Positions 16,901 to 25,625 of a DNA stretch of 64,000 nt are shown here, one piece after another. The DNA lies in contig NZ_JBPJAQ010000001.1 in assembly GCF_051172195.1 (NCBI RefSeq), forward strand, positions 1,798,001-1,862,000, in the 5' to 3' direction. Below the pieces are notes generated by a model that saw nothing but the letters and a program-made list of their open reading frames with translations, was not told the origin of the DNA and did no database searches. The DNA is from Paludibaculum fermentans_A. Lineage in GTDB: Bacteria; Acidobacteriota; Terriglobia; Bryobacterales; Bryobacteraceae. Every line of letters starts with the position of its first letter. Position 1 is the first letter of the stretch. The translations under genes and the position numbers were made by a program.

Positions 16901-17588
16901 GTTGCCGAGTGGAACTACCACGGCTTCTCATACTTGGACCACATCCGGAAACAATGCCGTTACTGTTAAGGCGAGGTCGGCCCCGAACCCAACCGCAATA
17001 TCCGCAGTTTCTGCATCTCTGACGGTTGTGGTGTCGGTCGGAACCGCAACACTGAACATTGGATCGGGATTCCACACATACGACACCTGGACGATGTGGG
17101 TGAGTTCAAACGTCCCCAACGAGTGGTTTACGCTGTGCGCTCGATTCCCTTCCGGAAGTGTATCCTGCACTCCGAACAAAGGCCAGACTGACTCAAGTGG
17201 AATCTGGAATTCGGCACCCGGAACGTTCCCGCCAGGAAATATGGGTGTATGGACCGAATGGATAGTATTTCCAGTGTCAGGCGTACGGTCGGCTAATGTC
17301 ACTTTCACAGTGTTGGACGGCGCGTCCTTGTCGATATCTTCCGGCTTCCACGTTGGAGACGGATGGACCATCTCGCTGGAGAGCACCCTGCCTAACACTT
17401 GGTTTACGATTTGCGCATACTTTCCTGATGGCAGTCAGAGCTGCACACCAAATTATGATTACACCGATACCAACGGCAATTGGACTTCGACCGGTTCATT
17501 TAGGACGGACGACATCGGGGCATGGAGTGAGTGGATCGTCTTTCCGACAGCGACCTCAAACAGTATTCCGTTTACGGTGATTGAGTGA
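13962..17588 (+). CDS. Large IPT/TIG-repeat surface protein
   Basis: A 1208-residue exported protein. After a signal peptide (SASGICACILLVLPMSAQC) comes a beta-rich domain (about 40-100), then eight IPT/TIG immunoglobulin-like repeats of about 85 residues, each opening like PVITALSPSAGPIGAGVTISG and containing an SNFG-type turn and a W-S/T-S-I core. A PKD-like segment (YIFYWGDGTDSGW) follows, and the protein ends with two tandem copies of a domain of about 85 residues marked by FT(L/I)CA-FP-GS--CTPN and EWIVFP. It looks like an adhesin or binding scaffold. No sorting signal is evident. Its stop overlaps a possible GTG of the next frame. Confidence 0.8.
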   Translation: MRPSKYRGLLSALVQSASGICACILLVLPMSAQCTNPESIENQTISSGPPRLISNPNALVANAVIINGSADVKFVAGNCIKLAPGFTATGGTQATTFHAWVETAPSADSVSPITGGNATGAFTWTVSNPSGASNLSEVQAILNTTNTGYGGCYIRYIVSSGVFQVADAPGNNWSTGVTPGSGTSTGTFNPNCSLNGIGSSVASSGTQLAVTASMIFQSSFAGSKTNYLIAFAQYGFNSGWRQVGTWNVPGAAPVITALSPSAGPIGAGVTISGSNFGSGGTISFGGVPATPTSWTATSITTKVPTGAATGNVFVTVGGVSSNSVPFSISSTPVITSLSSTSGPVGASIVISGANFGSSQGTNTVKFHGLIALVSSWSSTSIIATVPTGATSGNVVVTVGGNSSNGVNFTVSSGPGISSLTPNLAPIGATVIISGTNFGATQATSTVTFNSVSASVQSWSATSITVTVPTGAVSGNVVVNVGVASNGVPFTVVQAPSITSVAPNTGQPGTTVIVSGSGFGGAQGMSSVKFSGVTASVSSWSSSSITTAVPGGANTGNVTVTVAGVASNGVLFTVTNAPTITAISPSSGPIGATVSITGTSFGTTQCPTCVKFNGTQASVVTAWNTTNISVVIPSGATSGNVVVTIGGIASNGFDFSVAPPPTISAIAPTSGAIGTAVTLSGSNFGATQGGSTVKFNGTNAVVISWSSTSIIAQVPAGATNGLVSVSVNSSVAYSPQTFTVTATAAPNITSITPSTGAIGTSVVITGTNFGASQGSSTVGFNGTAATAISWSNTSIVAVVPAGTINGTVVVRVNAVSSNPMPFSVGAAPPTREYIRMGGRLLAIENSAAQVLPFISSLSATSGGAGTAVTISGTGFGTSGTVTFNGTAVTTITSWSATSISTSVPVGATPGNVVVTVNGYSSNGVLFNVSATETVSAPTVPSGPSIGFTTGVYSYTASGAISSLSNPVQYIFYWGDGTDSGWLPSGTTTASHTWTTSGNNAVTVKARSAPNPTAISAVSASLTVVVSVGTATLNIGSGFHTYDTWTMWVSSNVPNEWFTLCARFPSGSVSCTPNKGQTDSSGIWNSAPGTFPPGNMGVWTEWIVFPVSGVRSANVTFTVLDGASLSISSGFHVGDGWTISLESTLPNTWFTICAYFPDGSQSCTPNYDYTDTNGNWTSTGSFRTDDIGAWSEWIVFPTATSNSIPFTVIE

Positions 17589-17602
17589 GAGGAAGCAATA
17601 CA

Positions 17603-18319
17603 ATGAAGGCGTTTACTTTGATCGTTTGCGCATGCCTGCCATCCGCGTTCGGGCAGACTGGCGGCATCACAGGATCCGTTTTGGATGACACCGGCGCGCC
17701 AGTCGAGGGTGCTCGCGTTGTGGCGAGCTTGTGGTCGAGCACGAAGGCGGTGCCATTTGTTGCCGGGCGACCCCCCGCTTTCATGCCAGTACCGGCAAAA
17801 GCGACGTCAGGTGCGAAAGGTGAGTTCCAAATAGAAGGGATCTTCGCCGGCAAGTACTACGTGTGCGTCGAGAAACCAGAGGCGGCACTGTTAAATCCAT
17901 GCCTCTGGGCCGACCAACCCGAGAGCGTCAACGTCGATGAGGGCGTCACGACACGAGGTATTGCGGTCACAGTCACCAAGGGGGTTAGCCTCAATGTTCG
18001 CATCCAGGACTCTAAAGGACTCCTAAGGGCCAATCCCGCCGCAGACGACGTCCGTGTAGGGACATTTCACCGCGTTTCGCCATTCATTCCTGGAACCATC
18101 AATGGGAGAGATCCGGCGGGTAGATCTATCAGCGTGATTGTGCCACGTGGCAAGGCAGCGAGTATTTCAATCTCCAGTGCAGCTTTTGATCTGGCCGATG
18201 AAAAAGGAACACCACTCGTCGATGTCACTATTCCAGTGACTGCAGCTGCTGTCGGCAATGCGGGAGCGACGCCCATAATCACGATTCACGTTGCAAGTGC
18301 GAAAGCAAGCAAACCATGA
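17603..18319 (+). CDS. Secreted carboxypeptidase-regulatory-like domain protein, second copy
   Basis: A 238-residue exported protein. The ATG at 17603 begins a clean signal peptide (MKAFTLIVCACLPSAFGQ) with gagagga upstream; a GTG at 17585 would place six extra residues before it. The regulatory-like domain (GITGSVLDDTGAPVEGARVV, then GEFQIEGIFAGKYYVCVEKP) carries the same cysteine pair as the paralogue at 12300-13013. The rest is beta-rich. The two copies flank the fibre-like and IPT genes, hinting at a shared assembly. Confidence 0.72.
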   Translation: MKAFTLIVCACLPSAFGQTGGITGSVLDDTGAPVEGARVVASLWSSTKAVPFVAGRPPAFMPVPAKATSGAKGEFQIEGIFAGKYYVCVEKPEAALLNPCLWADQPESVNVDEGVTTRGIAVTVTKGVSLNVRIQDSKGLLRANPAADDVRVGTFHRVSPFIPGTINGRDPAGRSISVIVPRGKAASISISSAAFDLADEKGTPLVDVTIPVTAAAVGNAGATPIITIHVASAKASKP

Positions 18320-18369
18320 CAGCTAGTTGGTCCGTACAGCCTCGTTGAGAATCACCATCGGAGAGCACT

Positions 18370-19143
18370 ATGACGAAAGCGATACGCATCTGCCTTCTAT
18401 TTATTGTATTAGTTTATCAGCTGCCGGCTCAGGCGGACAAGAAGGCCGACGCCCCTCGTTACTTTCCTGTTTCGGGTGTAGTTTCTTCCGCAAGGCAGAT
18501 TGTGGCGGCACTTGGCGATCGTGTTCAGAAGCCTGGAAAAGAGCGAGTTGTGATTGACGGAACGCTGAGCCGTTCGGGCCTCGCCTCCACGGCGCAGGTA
18601 ATTTACGAAATGCCAGGATTGTGGAGAATTGACGAGACCGGGGGCAAGGGCAAGAGTCTGGTGTTTGACCTGACAAGTTTGAAGGGCAACGGTGCCATCG
18701 ATGACGAGGACGAAGGGCTGGCCGAGAGTATTCAAAGCGACACAACCGAAACGTTCTTGACGGCGTTTGGTCACGGTGCCTCAGTTCGACATATCGGGGA
18801 CTGTTTCAAGGTGAAGGGAGAGACGGGCTTTGGGGCGGAGGTTGACATCTTTGAGGTCGTTGCTATTGTCAATGTCAAGCGCGCAAAAGAAATCGTCAGC
18901 AAACGTTACATGTTTGATTCAAATACGGGCCTTCTTCGAAGGGTGGCCTACTTTGCCACCGTCGGAGGAAAGCAGGTTTCCGTGCAGACAGTTCTTTCCG
19001 ATTACGCGATCGGCGGCGGGTACATGCTGCCCGGAAAGATCTCTCGTCAAGTTGACGCCACTGTGGCATTCACCTTTACTCGTACAGCCGCTACTGTTCA
19101 GGCCGCGGCCAAGGATAACGCATTCACTTCGGCCGGGAGATAA
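18370..19143 (+). CDS. Exported LolA-like protein
   Basis: A 257-residue exported protein with a signal peptide ending near VLVYQLPAQA. The body reads like a LolA/LolB-type open barrel: ASTAQVIYEMPGLWRIDETG, SKRYMFDSNTGLLRRVAYFA and the common late motif LSDYAIGGGYMLPGKISRQV. No lipobox is visible. It lies 3 bp before the RHS gene and is probably co-transcribed with it. In related gene sets such proteins may carry hydrophobic cargo across the periplasm; that role is inferred. Confidence 0.65.
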   Translation: MTKAIRICLLFIVLVYQLPAQADKKADAPRYFPVSGVVSSARQIVAALGDRVQKPGKERVVIDGTLSRSGLASTAQVIYEMPGLWRIDETGGKGKSLVFDLTSLKGNGAIDDEDEGLAESIQSDTTETFLTAFGHGASVRHIGDCFKVKGETGFGAEVDIFEVVAIVNVKRAKEIVSKRYMFDSNTGLLRRVAYFATVGGKQVSVQTVLSDYAIGGGYMLPGKISRQVDATVAFTFTRTAATVQAAAKDNAFTSAGR

Positions 19144-19146
19144 GCG

Positions 19147-22100
19147 ATGCGACCAGAGCAATGTTCGATTATTCACATTCTCCGCTTGACCGCGCTGCTG
19201 GCATGTGCTGCGACAACTTCTTTGCCCGCGCTAGGACAAGCAGAGAGCGTTTTCCGGCCTGCACGTGGATTCCAGCCTTCGGGCTCCTATGCCGTGACCG
19301 ATCTCGACTCTGTCAATAACGTCACGGGCGGTGTTACGGTTCGCATCCCAGTGGCAAAGGTTGCTGGTCGAAACGGATCTGGCTTTTCGCTGGACTTGGT
19401 CTACAATTCCGCACTGTTCAATCTCCAGACTCAGTTGGCAGACGTCTACCGCGTGATTGGCTACGATCCCAATATGGGCAACGTGAGCCTCAACATGCTG
19501 AATGTTTCGAACGGGGGCGGTTGGCGGTACAACCATCGATACTCTCTGGACATGGATTCCCGTGGTGGGACTATCCCGAGCAATCGAGTCACACTGATAG
19601 CCGGTGATGGTGGCAGCCACCAACTCTGGTTGCGTGTCCCGACAGCTGGACAAAATGACAGCGACGGATTTAGCCAGTTCGATATGATGGGTAAGAACAT
19701 ATTGGGGACTGATATTGGTCCCAACTTAACTTACTATACGACTGATGGGTCTTTCATCAGGGTGGAAGTCGTAGTAGGCAATACGTGGACTGCATACTTC
19801 CCTAATGGTGATTATGTGACCGGGCCGATTCGGAATAACAATCCGAAAGACGCAGACAAGATATGTGATCGCAATGCCAATTGCAGTCACATTGTGAATC
19901 AAGTCGACGGAGTTACCTTATGGATTTCAACGACCGAAATTGCTGATGATTTCGGACGTAAGATTGTCATCTCTTACAGCGGTGACCCGAATGCAGCAGG
20001 AGTAGATCATATCCGCGCTTTGCCATTTGGAGCCTCAACAACGGGAACATGGGGAGACCCTCGCAACCAAAGCAGCCCATTGATGACCACTGTCACGTGG
20101 AACACTATTTTTTTCGGCCCTGCGGGTGGAGTGACGGCGAACAATGCTACAAGCGGGATCACGTATGAATGCCCTGAGGCAGGTGGCGGGGCGTCCTATA
20201 CTTGCATCAACAGCTTTTCACTTCGCATGGTTACGGAAGTGGAGCTTCCGAATGCACTCAAGTACAACTTTACCTACGCTGATGACACTGCGGGAAATGA
20301 AAAAGGCCAAGGCGAATTACGCGAGATAAAGCTTCCGACAAAGACCGGAGAGACAACGCGTGCTGAAATGCACTACTACTGGTCCCGAAAAGAGCACCCA
20401 ATCGTCAACTCCGTACCTACAGCGTGGTTGGATGCCAACATCAATCCCGTCAGCAAGAAGGTTGTCACGTTCGAAGAAGAGAATGAAGCCGGAGTGCTAA
20501 CCTCCAATTGCGGTACAGGTGTTGGTTGTGCAACTTGGACATATGGATTTGGAACTACGGATGTAAATGGGAACTTCAGCGCATACGGCGATCGCTCCGT
20601 AATCACTGCACCTGACGGAAGTGTCACCACTCAGTATTTCTACAACCGAACTGACGCGACAACATGGAGCTCTGGCTTAGTCTATAAGGAAACGACTTCC
20701 ACCGGTAATATGTGGCGATGTTGGGAAAAGAATGAGCCGTGGATTGGTGTGAGCGCGGCGGCCGATCCCAAGAATCCGTTTGTTCGGATGGAGTTTAGGC
20801 AACAACTGCCGACGACGTCTGATCTTAGTGAGACCTGGTTCGATTATGATAAAAACGGCAATCTCATCACGAAGCGCGAATACGATTGGATTGCGGCGCC
20901 GGCAAATGGTAACGCCCCATCCTGTGAAGTGAGCGGTACGGTGTTGAGGCGAACGGAGAATAAATACTGGAATCCCCCAGGGGGGGCGACTGTAGCAAAA
21001 GCCGCCGACCCACCGACAATTGGGCTGACCAGCGCGTACTGGAATACGGCGAACCACAAACGCGATTCGGTCCTGGAAACACGCGTGTACAAAGGCGAAT
21101 CAACCGTCGCGGCGGTGTCACAGTTCCAGTACGACAACGCTGATACCACCGGGAATCTACGGTACGAGTATCGTTGGGACGACCAGTTGTCGAGCAGTGC
21201 TCCAACCGTTGCTCAAACGGGAGTTACACTCAGTGCTAGCAGCGCAGCAGTCAGTGAGCGGCAATATGACTCTGGTTACGGTTTGATCACGAAGGAAATA
21301 GATCCGAGCGGCAACATGACGCAGTACACGTATAGCTCGGTTGCAAACTGCCCCACCGAGATCGCCAATATTTATCCGACGCTGATTAGCTCCCCAGAAG
21401 GGCAGACTCGAAAGTACAACTATGATTGCGCAACAGGTCTCGTCAAAGACGAAATTGTCACGTCAAACCAAAACCTCACTGCACACAGCGACTACGACCG
21501 ATATGGGCGGGTGACATCCACTGCTACCGGGTCCGGGCTCGGATCTCCGAACGAGCACACCACCTCGACCGAGTACTATGACGGCGCCCGCCGAGTGCGC
21601 GTCGTGACGGACGGGCTACTTGGGCGTGTTTCTTACTTCAATCAGCTTGGTGCCCTCTACCGGGAAAGTGAGAATGCGGATGACGCGGTTTCTGCAATTG
21701 GTGTTGGCAGTACTCATGACATTCGGACGGTGAGCGGAGCGCGGATGGTGCCCTCAATCGGCACCTATTCGCTCACTTCCAATCCGTATGTTTCAGACGG
21801 CTCTGCGACTGGATGGGCCTTGCGACTTAGCGACGCCGCTGGGCGCACCACGGATGTGTACTACTATCCAGGGGCGACCAAGCCCGCGCCGTTTGGGAAT
21901 ACCTCCGTTTCTCCTACACATGAGACCTACAGATACTCAGGACTAACTACCACGTTCACCGATCCGAGTGGCCGAAGTCGCGAAACCACAGTTGACGCGC
22001 TGGGGCGGGTGAAGTCTGCATCAGAAGGCGTGCTGTCTTCAGCGTCTTACGGCTACGATGCCCTAGACAACCTTACTTCGGTCACGATGGTTGATTCCAC

Positions 22101-24384
22101 CTCTTACCCTGTAGAGGTAACGCAGACGCGCACTTTCGGCTACAGTTCACTCGGCCGGCTCGTTTCGGCCACCAACCCGGAGAGCGGAACTACCACCTAC
22201 ACCTACTACCCGAACGGTGCACTACACACGAAGACGGACGCACTCAATCGGACTGTGACTCATATCGTCGACGGCTTAAATCGGATAAAGAAGAAGGACT
22301 ACACGGTCACCACGCCGGTGACCCCGGCTGTCCGGTACTGCTATGACGGTGACATTTATCAATTAACAGGTGACCAGTGTGTGGTCGATTCCACGCGTGC
22401 GGCTGACTATGCCCAAGGGGCACTTACCGATGCTGTCACGCTCAGTGGCAATTCAGTCGTGTCGGAGACGAAGTACGCTGGGATCGACGCACAAGGGCGG
22501 GTCACCGATAGCATTCAGAAGACAACTGGCCTCGCCGACATGCCGTTTTCATATCAATATTCGGCTACTGGCGAGCTGAAGGGCGTGCACTATCCGTCCG
22601 GACGGTGGGTCACTTATGACTTGAACGGCGCTGCACGCGTTAAGGCTGTGCGGAGCGGGCAATCAGGCGCCAGTTACTATCTGCAGAACGCGAACTACAA
22701 GGCGGACGGAAGCTTTTCAACCGCAACCGTTGGGCTGGATTCCGGAAACCAGTGGGCGGAGACATGGTTCTATAACAGTCGCCTGCAGCCGTGCACGATG
22801 CAGGTACAAAAAGGAATACAGACTCCACTATTGGCGTTGCAGTGGAAGCACTCGACGGCTGACCTTGATGGCGTCTGTGAAGGAGCTTCGGGCACTGACA
22901 ACAACGGCAACGTCCAAGCCGAGCGCCTGCAGTATCCGAATAGCGGCGTACCTCAGACGGTCCTGAGGAGCTATGGGTATGACAACGCCAATCGCCTTAC
23001 TAGCTATAGTGAGCCAAACCCATTCAAAAGTCAGTTGTATGGATACGACGCATTTGGCAATATATGGCAGACCGGCACGCCGGTCGGCGTACCCGACTTG
23101 AGGGCAAACGGGCCTTCCTGGTACCTTCAAAATGGTAACTCGGTGAGCAATCGACTGAACAACACGCAGTACGATGCCGCTGGTCATCAACAACAATTGT
23201 CCGCATCTCCTGGTACAGTCGCCAGCTACGACGCCGAAGATCGCCTTTCTATGGTGACTTGGACCGGCGGCGGCACGGCCATCTACGACTACGACGCTGA
23301 GGGGCGTCGAGTGAGACGGACCGTCAGCGGTGTGACGACGTACTTCGTCTACGACGCGAACGGGCAGTTGATGGCGGAGTACAATGGGACCGGGACGACA
23401 ACGGGAACACAGTATCCCGTTGCGGACAATCTTGGTTCGATAAGGCTCCTCTTGGATGGGCAGGGGAACTGCGTGCAACGAATGGACTACGCTCCATACG
23501 GCGCCCAAGTAAGCCGAAGCGGGGAACCATGCTATTCATCTCCATCGAGTGGATTGCCGCTATTCACCGGCAAGATGCGGGATACCGAAACGGCGGTCAT
23601 CAGCAACGAGACGGGGTTGGACTACTTCAACGCCCGGTATTATTGGGCAGTGCTTGGACGGTTTACAAGCCCGGACGAGCCGTTCAACGACCAAGACCCC
23701 TTGAATCCACAGTCCTGGAACCTCTACAGCTACGTTCTGAACAACCCGCTCCGCTATACGGACCCAGACGGGCAGGCCCATACCGATGACAACGGGTACT
23801 ACGTCGGCGACACCAACGGCGAATGCCAGAAAATCGGCGGGGGTATGCTTTGCTGGAGCGCAAAGAACAACCAATGGGAAACGCCTCCTCCTCCTCCGCC
23901 GATTATCACGATGGCCGATCTTAATCCGCTCGACGATGGGCCACCGCTCGCCTTCCAGGGATTCGTGAATCTGTTCCTGAACGGACAAGTCAAGCGGGGC
24001 GGGGCGCAACTCGCGCTCGGGATATTGCCGTCCGCGTTAGTCAGCTTTGGTGCCGCCCGCATGGGAGGACAGCAACTCTTCCAGGGGTTCCAGGCTGCGG
24101 AAGCTGCGGCACTTGCGGCTAAGGGGTTAAGTGTATCAACGGCCTTTAACGCCGGTAGGGGCGTGATCAACGGCGAAACCACCGGCATGACGAACCATGC
24201 CCTCAGTCAGGCCCTCGCCCGCGGTGTGACCAAACAGGAGATTGCCGAAGCGTTGACCCACGTGGCGAAGAGCACTGGTGGTTCAGTCCTGAAGTTTATC
24301 GGGAGCAGGGCGGAAGTCCGCGTGAACCAGATCACGGGCAAGATCGTCACAGTAATCCGGTTCTCCAGCGCGACCGCAAAGTGA
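19147..24384 (+). CDS. RHS-repeat polymorphic toxin-type protein
   Basis: A 1745-residue protein. A signal-like N-terminus (LTALLACAATTSLPALGQ) leads into a secreted shell and many YD/RHS repeats (for example YSYTASG-like and YDNANRLTSYSEPNPF, YDAEDRLSMV, YDAEGRRVRRTV). The conserved RHS core ends with GLDYFNARYYWAVLGRFTSPDEPF, WNLYSYVLNNPLRYTDPDGQ; the DPDG marks the usual self-cleavage site. The variable tip of about 160 residues has a hydrophobic stretch and ends HALSQALARGVTKQEIAEALTH, then VNQITGKIVTVIRFSS, which resembles the DUF4258/BECR RNase fold. A DUF2283-like immunity gene follows with a GTGA overlap. Toxin activity is inferred. Confidence 0.85.
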   Translation: MRPEQCSIIHILRLTALLACAATTSLPALGQAESVFRPARGFQPSGSYAVTDLDSVNNVTGGVTVRIPVAKVAGRNGSGFSLDLVYNSALFNLQTQLADVYRVIGYDPNMGNVSLNMLNVSNGGGWRYNHRYSLDMDSRGGTIPSNRVTLIAGDGGSHQLWLRVPTAGQNDSDGFSQFDMMGKNILGTDIGPNLTYYTTDGSFIRVEVVVGNTWTAYFPNGDYVTGPIRNNNPKDADKICDRNANCSHIVNQVDGVTLWISTTEIADDFGRKIVISYSGDPNAAGVDHIRALPFGASTTGTWGDPRNQSSPLMTTVTWNTIFFGPAGGVTANNATSGITYECPEAGGGASYTCINSFSLRMVTEVELPNALKYNFTYADDTAGNEKGQGELREIKLPTKTGETTRAEMHYYWSRKEHPIVNSVPTAWLDANINPVSKKVVTFEEENEAGVLTSNCGTGVGCATWTYGFGTTDVNGNFSAYGDRSVITAPDGSVTTQYFYNRTDATTWSSGLVYKETTSTGNMWRCWEKNEPWIGVSAAADPKNPFVRMEFRQQLPTTSDLSETWFDYDKNGNLITKREYDWIAAPANGNAPSCEVSGTVLRRTENKYWNPPGGATVAKAADPPTIGLTSAYWNTANHKRDSVLETRVYKGESTVAAVSQFQYDNADTTGNLRYEYRWDDQLSSSAPTVAQTGVTLSASSAAVSERQYDSGYGLITKEIDPSGNMTQYTYSSVANCPTEIANIYPTLISSPEGQTRKYNYDCATGLVKDEIVTSNQNLTAHSDYDRYGRVTSTATGSGLGSPNEHTTSTEYYDGARRVRVVTDGLLGRVSYFNQLGALYRESENADDAVSAIGVGSTHDIRTVSGARMVPSIGTYSLTSNPYVSDGSATGWALRLSDAAGRTTDVYYYPGATKPAPFGNTSVSPTHETYRYSGLTTTFTDPSGRSRETTVDALGRVKSASEGVLSSASYGYDALDNLTSVTMVDSTSYPVEVTQTRTFGYSSLGRLVSATNPESGTTTYTYYPNGALHTKTDALNRTVTHIVDGLNRIKKKDYTVTTPVTPAVRYCYDGDIYQLTGDQCVVDSTRAADYAQGALTDAVTLSGNSVVSETKYAGIDAQGRVTDSIQKTTGLADMPFSYQYSATGELKGVHYPSGRWVTYDLNGAARVKAVRSGQSGASYYLQNANYKADGSFSTATVGLDSGNQWAETWFYNSRLQPCTMQVQKGIQTPLLALQWKHSTADLDGVCEGASGTDNNGNVQAERLQYPNSGVPQTVLRSYGYDNANRLTSYSEPNPFKSQLYGYDAFGNIWQTGTPVGVPDLRANGPSWYLQNGNSVSNRLNNTQYDAAGHQQQLSASPGTVASYDAEDRLSMVTWTGGGTAIYDYDAEGRRVRRTVSGVTTYFVYDANGQLMAEYNGTGTTTGTQYPVADNLGSIRLLLDGQGNCVQRMDYAPYGAQVSRSGEPCYSSPSSGLPLFTGKMRDTETAVISNETGLDYFNARYYWAVLGRFTSPDEPFNDQDPLNPQSWNLYSYVLNNPLRYTDPDGQAHTDDNGYYVGDTNGECQKIGGGMLCWSAKNNQWETPPPPPPIITMADLNPLDDGPPLAFQGFVNLFLNGQVKRGGAQLALGILPSALVSFGAARMGGQQLFQGFQAAEAAALAAKGLSVSTAFNAGRGVINGETTGMTNHALSQALARGVTKQEIAEALTHVAKSTGGSVLKFIGSRAEVRVNQITGKIVTVIRFSSATAK

Positions 24385-24872
24385 TCCATATGCGAATTTT
24401 TGCTGATGCCGGTGGAACTATACACGTCCAGTTGCGAGAGGGTGAGGTAGCCGTCGAGCGGCGAGGGGAGATAATCGTCGACCTCAATCACGATGGTCAC
24501 TGGATTCGCGGTTTTGAAGTGATCGGCGGCATGTTGGACTTCTCTCTGGGCGCTGCTACAAAGCCGTTCTTGTCTTCACGCCTGGGCGGCCTCAGGGTGA
24601 CGTACGACGAGGAAGCCGACGCCGCATACTTTTACCTTCCATACAATCGCCGGTTTATGAAGCTGCGACGGGATGAGCAACAGGCCGCCGAAACCTATTC
24701 GCATTCCGTCAATCCGACAGGCCTATATCGATTCGATGCTCAGGGCGGATTGCTGAGCGTGGTCATCCCTACCGCCGACGCAGTGAAGAGCGCCGAGGAT
24801 TTTCTGTCCTTCTTTGATCACGAATCACTCGCCGAGTGCAGTGCTCGGGTTCCCCGTGCGGAACCCGAGTAG
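24381..24872 (+). CDS. DUF2283-like immunity protein for the RHS tip
   Basis: A 163-residue protein starting at a GTG that overlaps the RHS stop (GTGA); an ATG at 24390 gives the same protein minus three residues. The middle has the DUF2283 signature RVTYDEEADAAYFYL, and a similar strand pattern precedes it (GEIIVDLNHDGHWIRGFEVIGG), suggesting two related halves. DUF2283 proteins often pair with DUF4258 toxins, matching the RHS tip. The last codons lie in a perfect 10-bp inverted repeat. Confidence 0.75.
   Translation: MIHMRIFADAGGTIHVQLREGEVAVERRGEIIVDLNHDGHWIRGFEVIGGMLDFSLGAATKPFLSSRLGGLRVTYDEEADAAYFYLPYNRRFMKLRRDEQQAAETYSHSVNPTGLYRFDAQGGLLSVVIPTADAVKSAEDFLSFFDHESLAECSARVPRAEPE
24844..24869. 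other. Perfect hairpin over the end of the immunity gene
   Basis: CTCGGGTTCC (24844-24853) pairs perfectly with GGAACCCGAG (24860-24869) around a 6-nt loop. No T tract follows, so it is not a standard intrinsic terminator, but it could stabilise the 3' end of the RHS-immunity mRNA. It encodes the final ARVPRAEPE of the protein. Confidence 0.5.
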
Positions 24873-25059
24873 GGTCAGGGCTCCTGCGAGAACGCGCCGC
24901 TGAGTGCCAGGGCGGCGGCGCTGCGCTGGCCGCCGGAGCCGTCGCGGGGGATCAGCGCAAAACCGAGGCGGTATCCAAGGTCAGAAGAAAAAGACGTGAG
25001 CGCTACGCAAACCCCATCTTGAAGGCGTCCTTCGCCTGCCCCACTGTAAAGTCATGCGT

Positions 25060-25110
25060 ACGCTCCAACTGATTGATTCCAAGCGCCATCTTGCCGGAGC
25101 CAAGTTAGGT
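25060..25110. repeat. Dispersed repeat copy A, left part
   Basis: This sequence (tgattgattccaagcgcc and onward to ttaggt) matches the repeat at 38162-38200 almost exactly and continues at 30362 beyond the IS21 element. It is the target into which the IS21 element inserted. The final 6 bp, TTAGGT, are duplicated at 30362-30367. Confidence 0.85.
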
Positions 25111-25178
25111 TGGGGATTCTCCTGAAACCGATCACCGCTCTCATCTGAAAGCGATCAGTGTTCTCCGCGGTGCGATCA
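25111..25178. repeat. IS21 left-end transposase-binding repeats
   Basis: Three CGATCA boxes at 25129, 25152 and 25173 (spacing 23 and 21 bp) follow the terminal repeat. They mirror, in opposite orientation, the five 23-bp repeats of the right end and are probably IstA binding sites. Confidence 0.75.
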
Positions 25179-25357
25179 GGGTGTTCGGAGCGCAGCGACG
25201 CTGGCAGATTCATTGTTGCGAAGGGTGATCGATTTGGCAAGAGAATTTGCGTCTTCCGGAGCGTAGCGAAGGCTCAGCCTAGCGAAGCGAGAAAGGGGTT
25301 CGGGGAAAGAGGCGGAGCCTTTTGCCCCGCCTCAGCACACAGAAGCCCCGGCGAGCG

Positions 25358-25580
25358 TCAGCTCGGCGGTTGTGCGCCCTGTCGCTTGCGCATGGACTCT
25401 CCCTTCAGCTCGAGGCGATGGGCGCGATGGATGATGCGATCCAGGATGCCGTCGGCGATGGTGGAATCCCCGATCTGGCCATGCCACTTGGCGATGGGTA
25501 CTTGCGAGGTGAGGACAAGAGACCGCGTCTGGCAGCGATCCTCACAAATCTCCCAGAAGTCGCGCGCTTCGCTCTCCACC
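25358..25580 (-). pseudogene. istB: istB, 3' part (split by IS66)
   Basis: The C-terminal 71 residues of the IS21 helper ATPase: ESEARDFWEICEDRCQTRSL, then VPIAKWHGQIGDSTIADGIL and HRAHRLELKGESMRKR, all typical IstB C-terminal motifs. Joining it to the 5' part across the IS66 insertion, with one copy of TCTCCACC removed, restores a single frame of 248 codons, the usual IstB length. Fragment only; not expected to function. Confidence 0.88.
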
Positions 25581-25625
25581 GTAAGCGTCTCACCACCCCA
25601 CCTTGACAAGCCCGCGGACGCGGGC

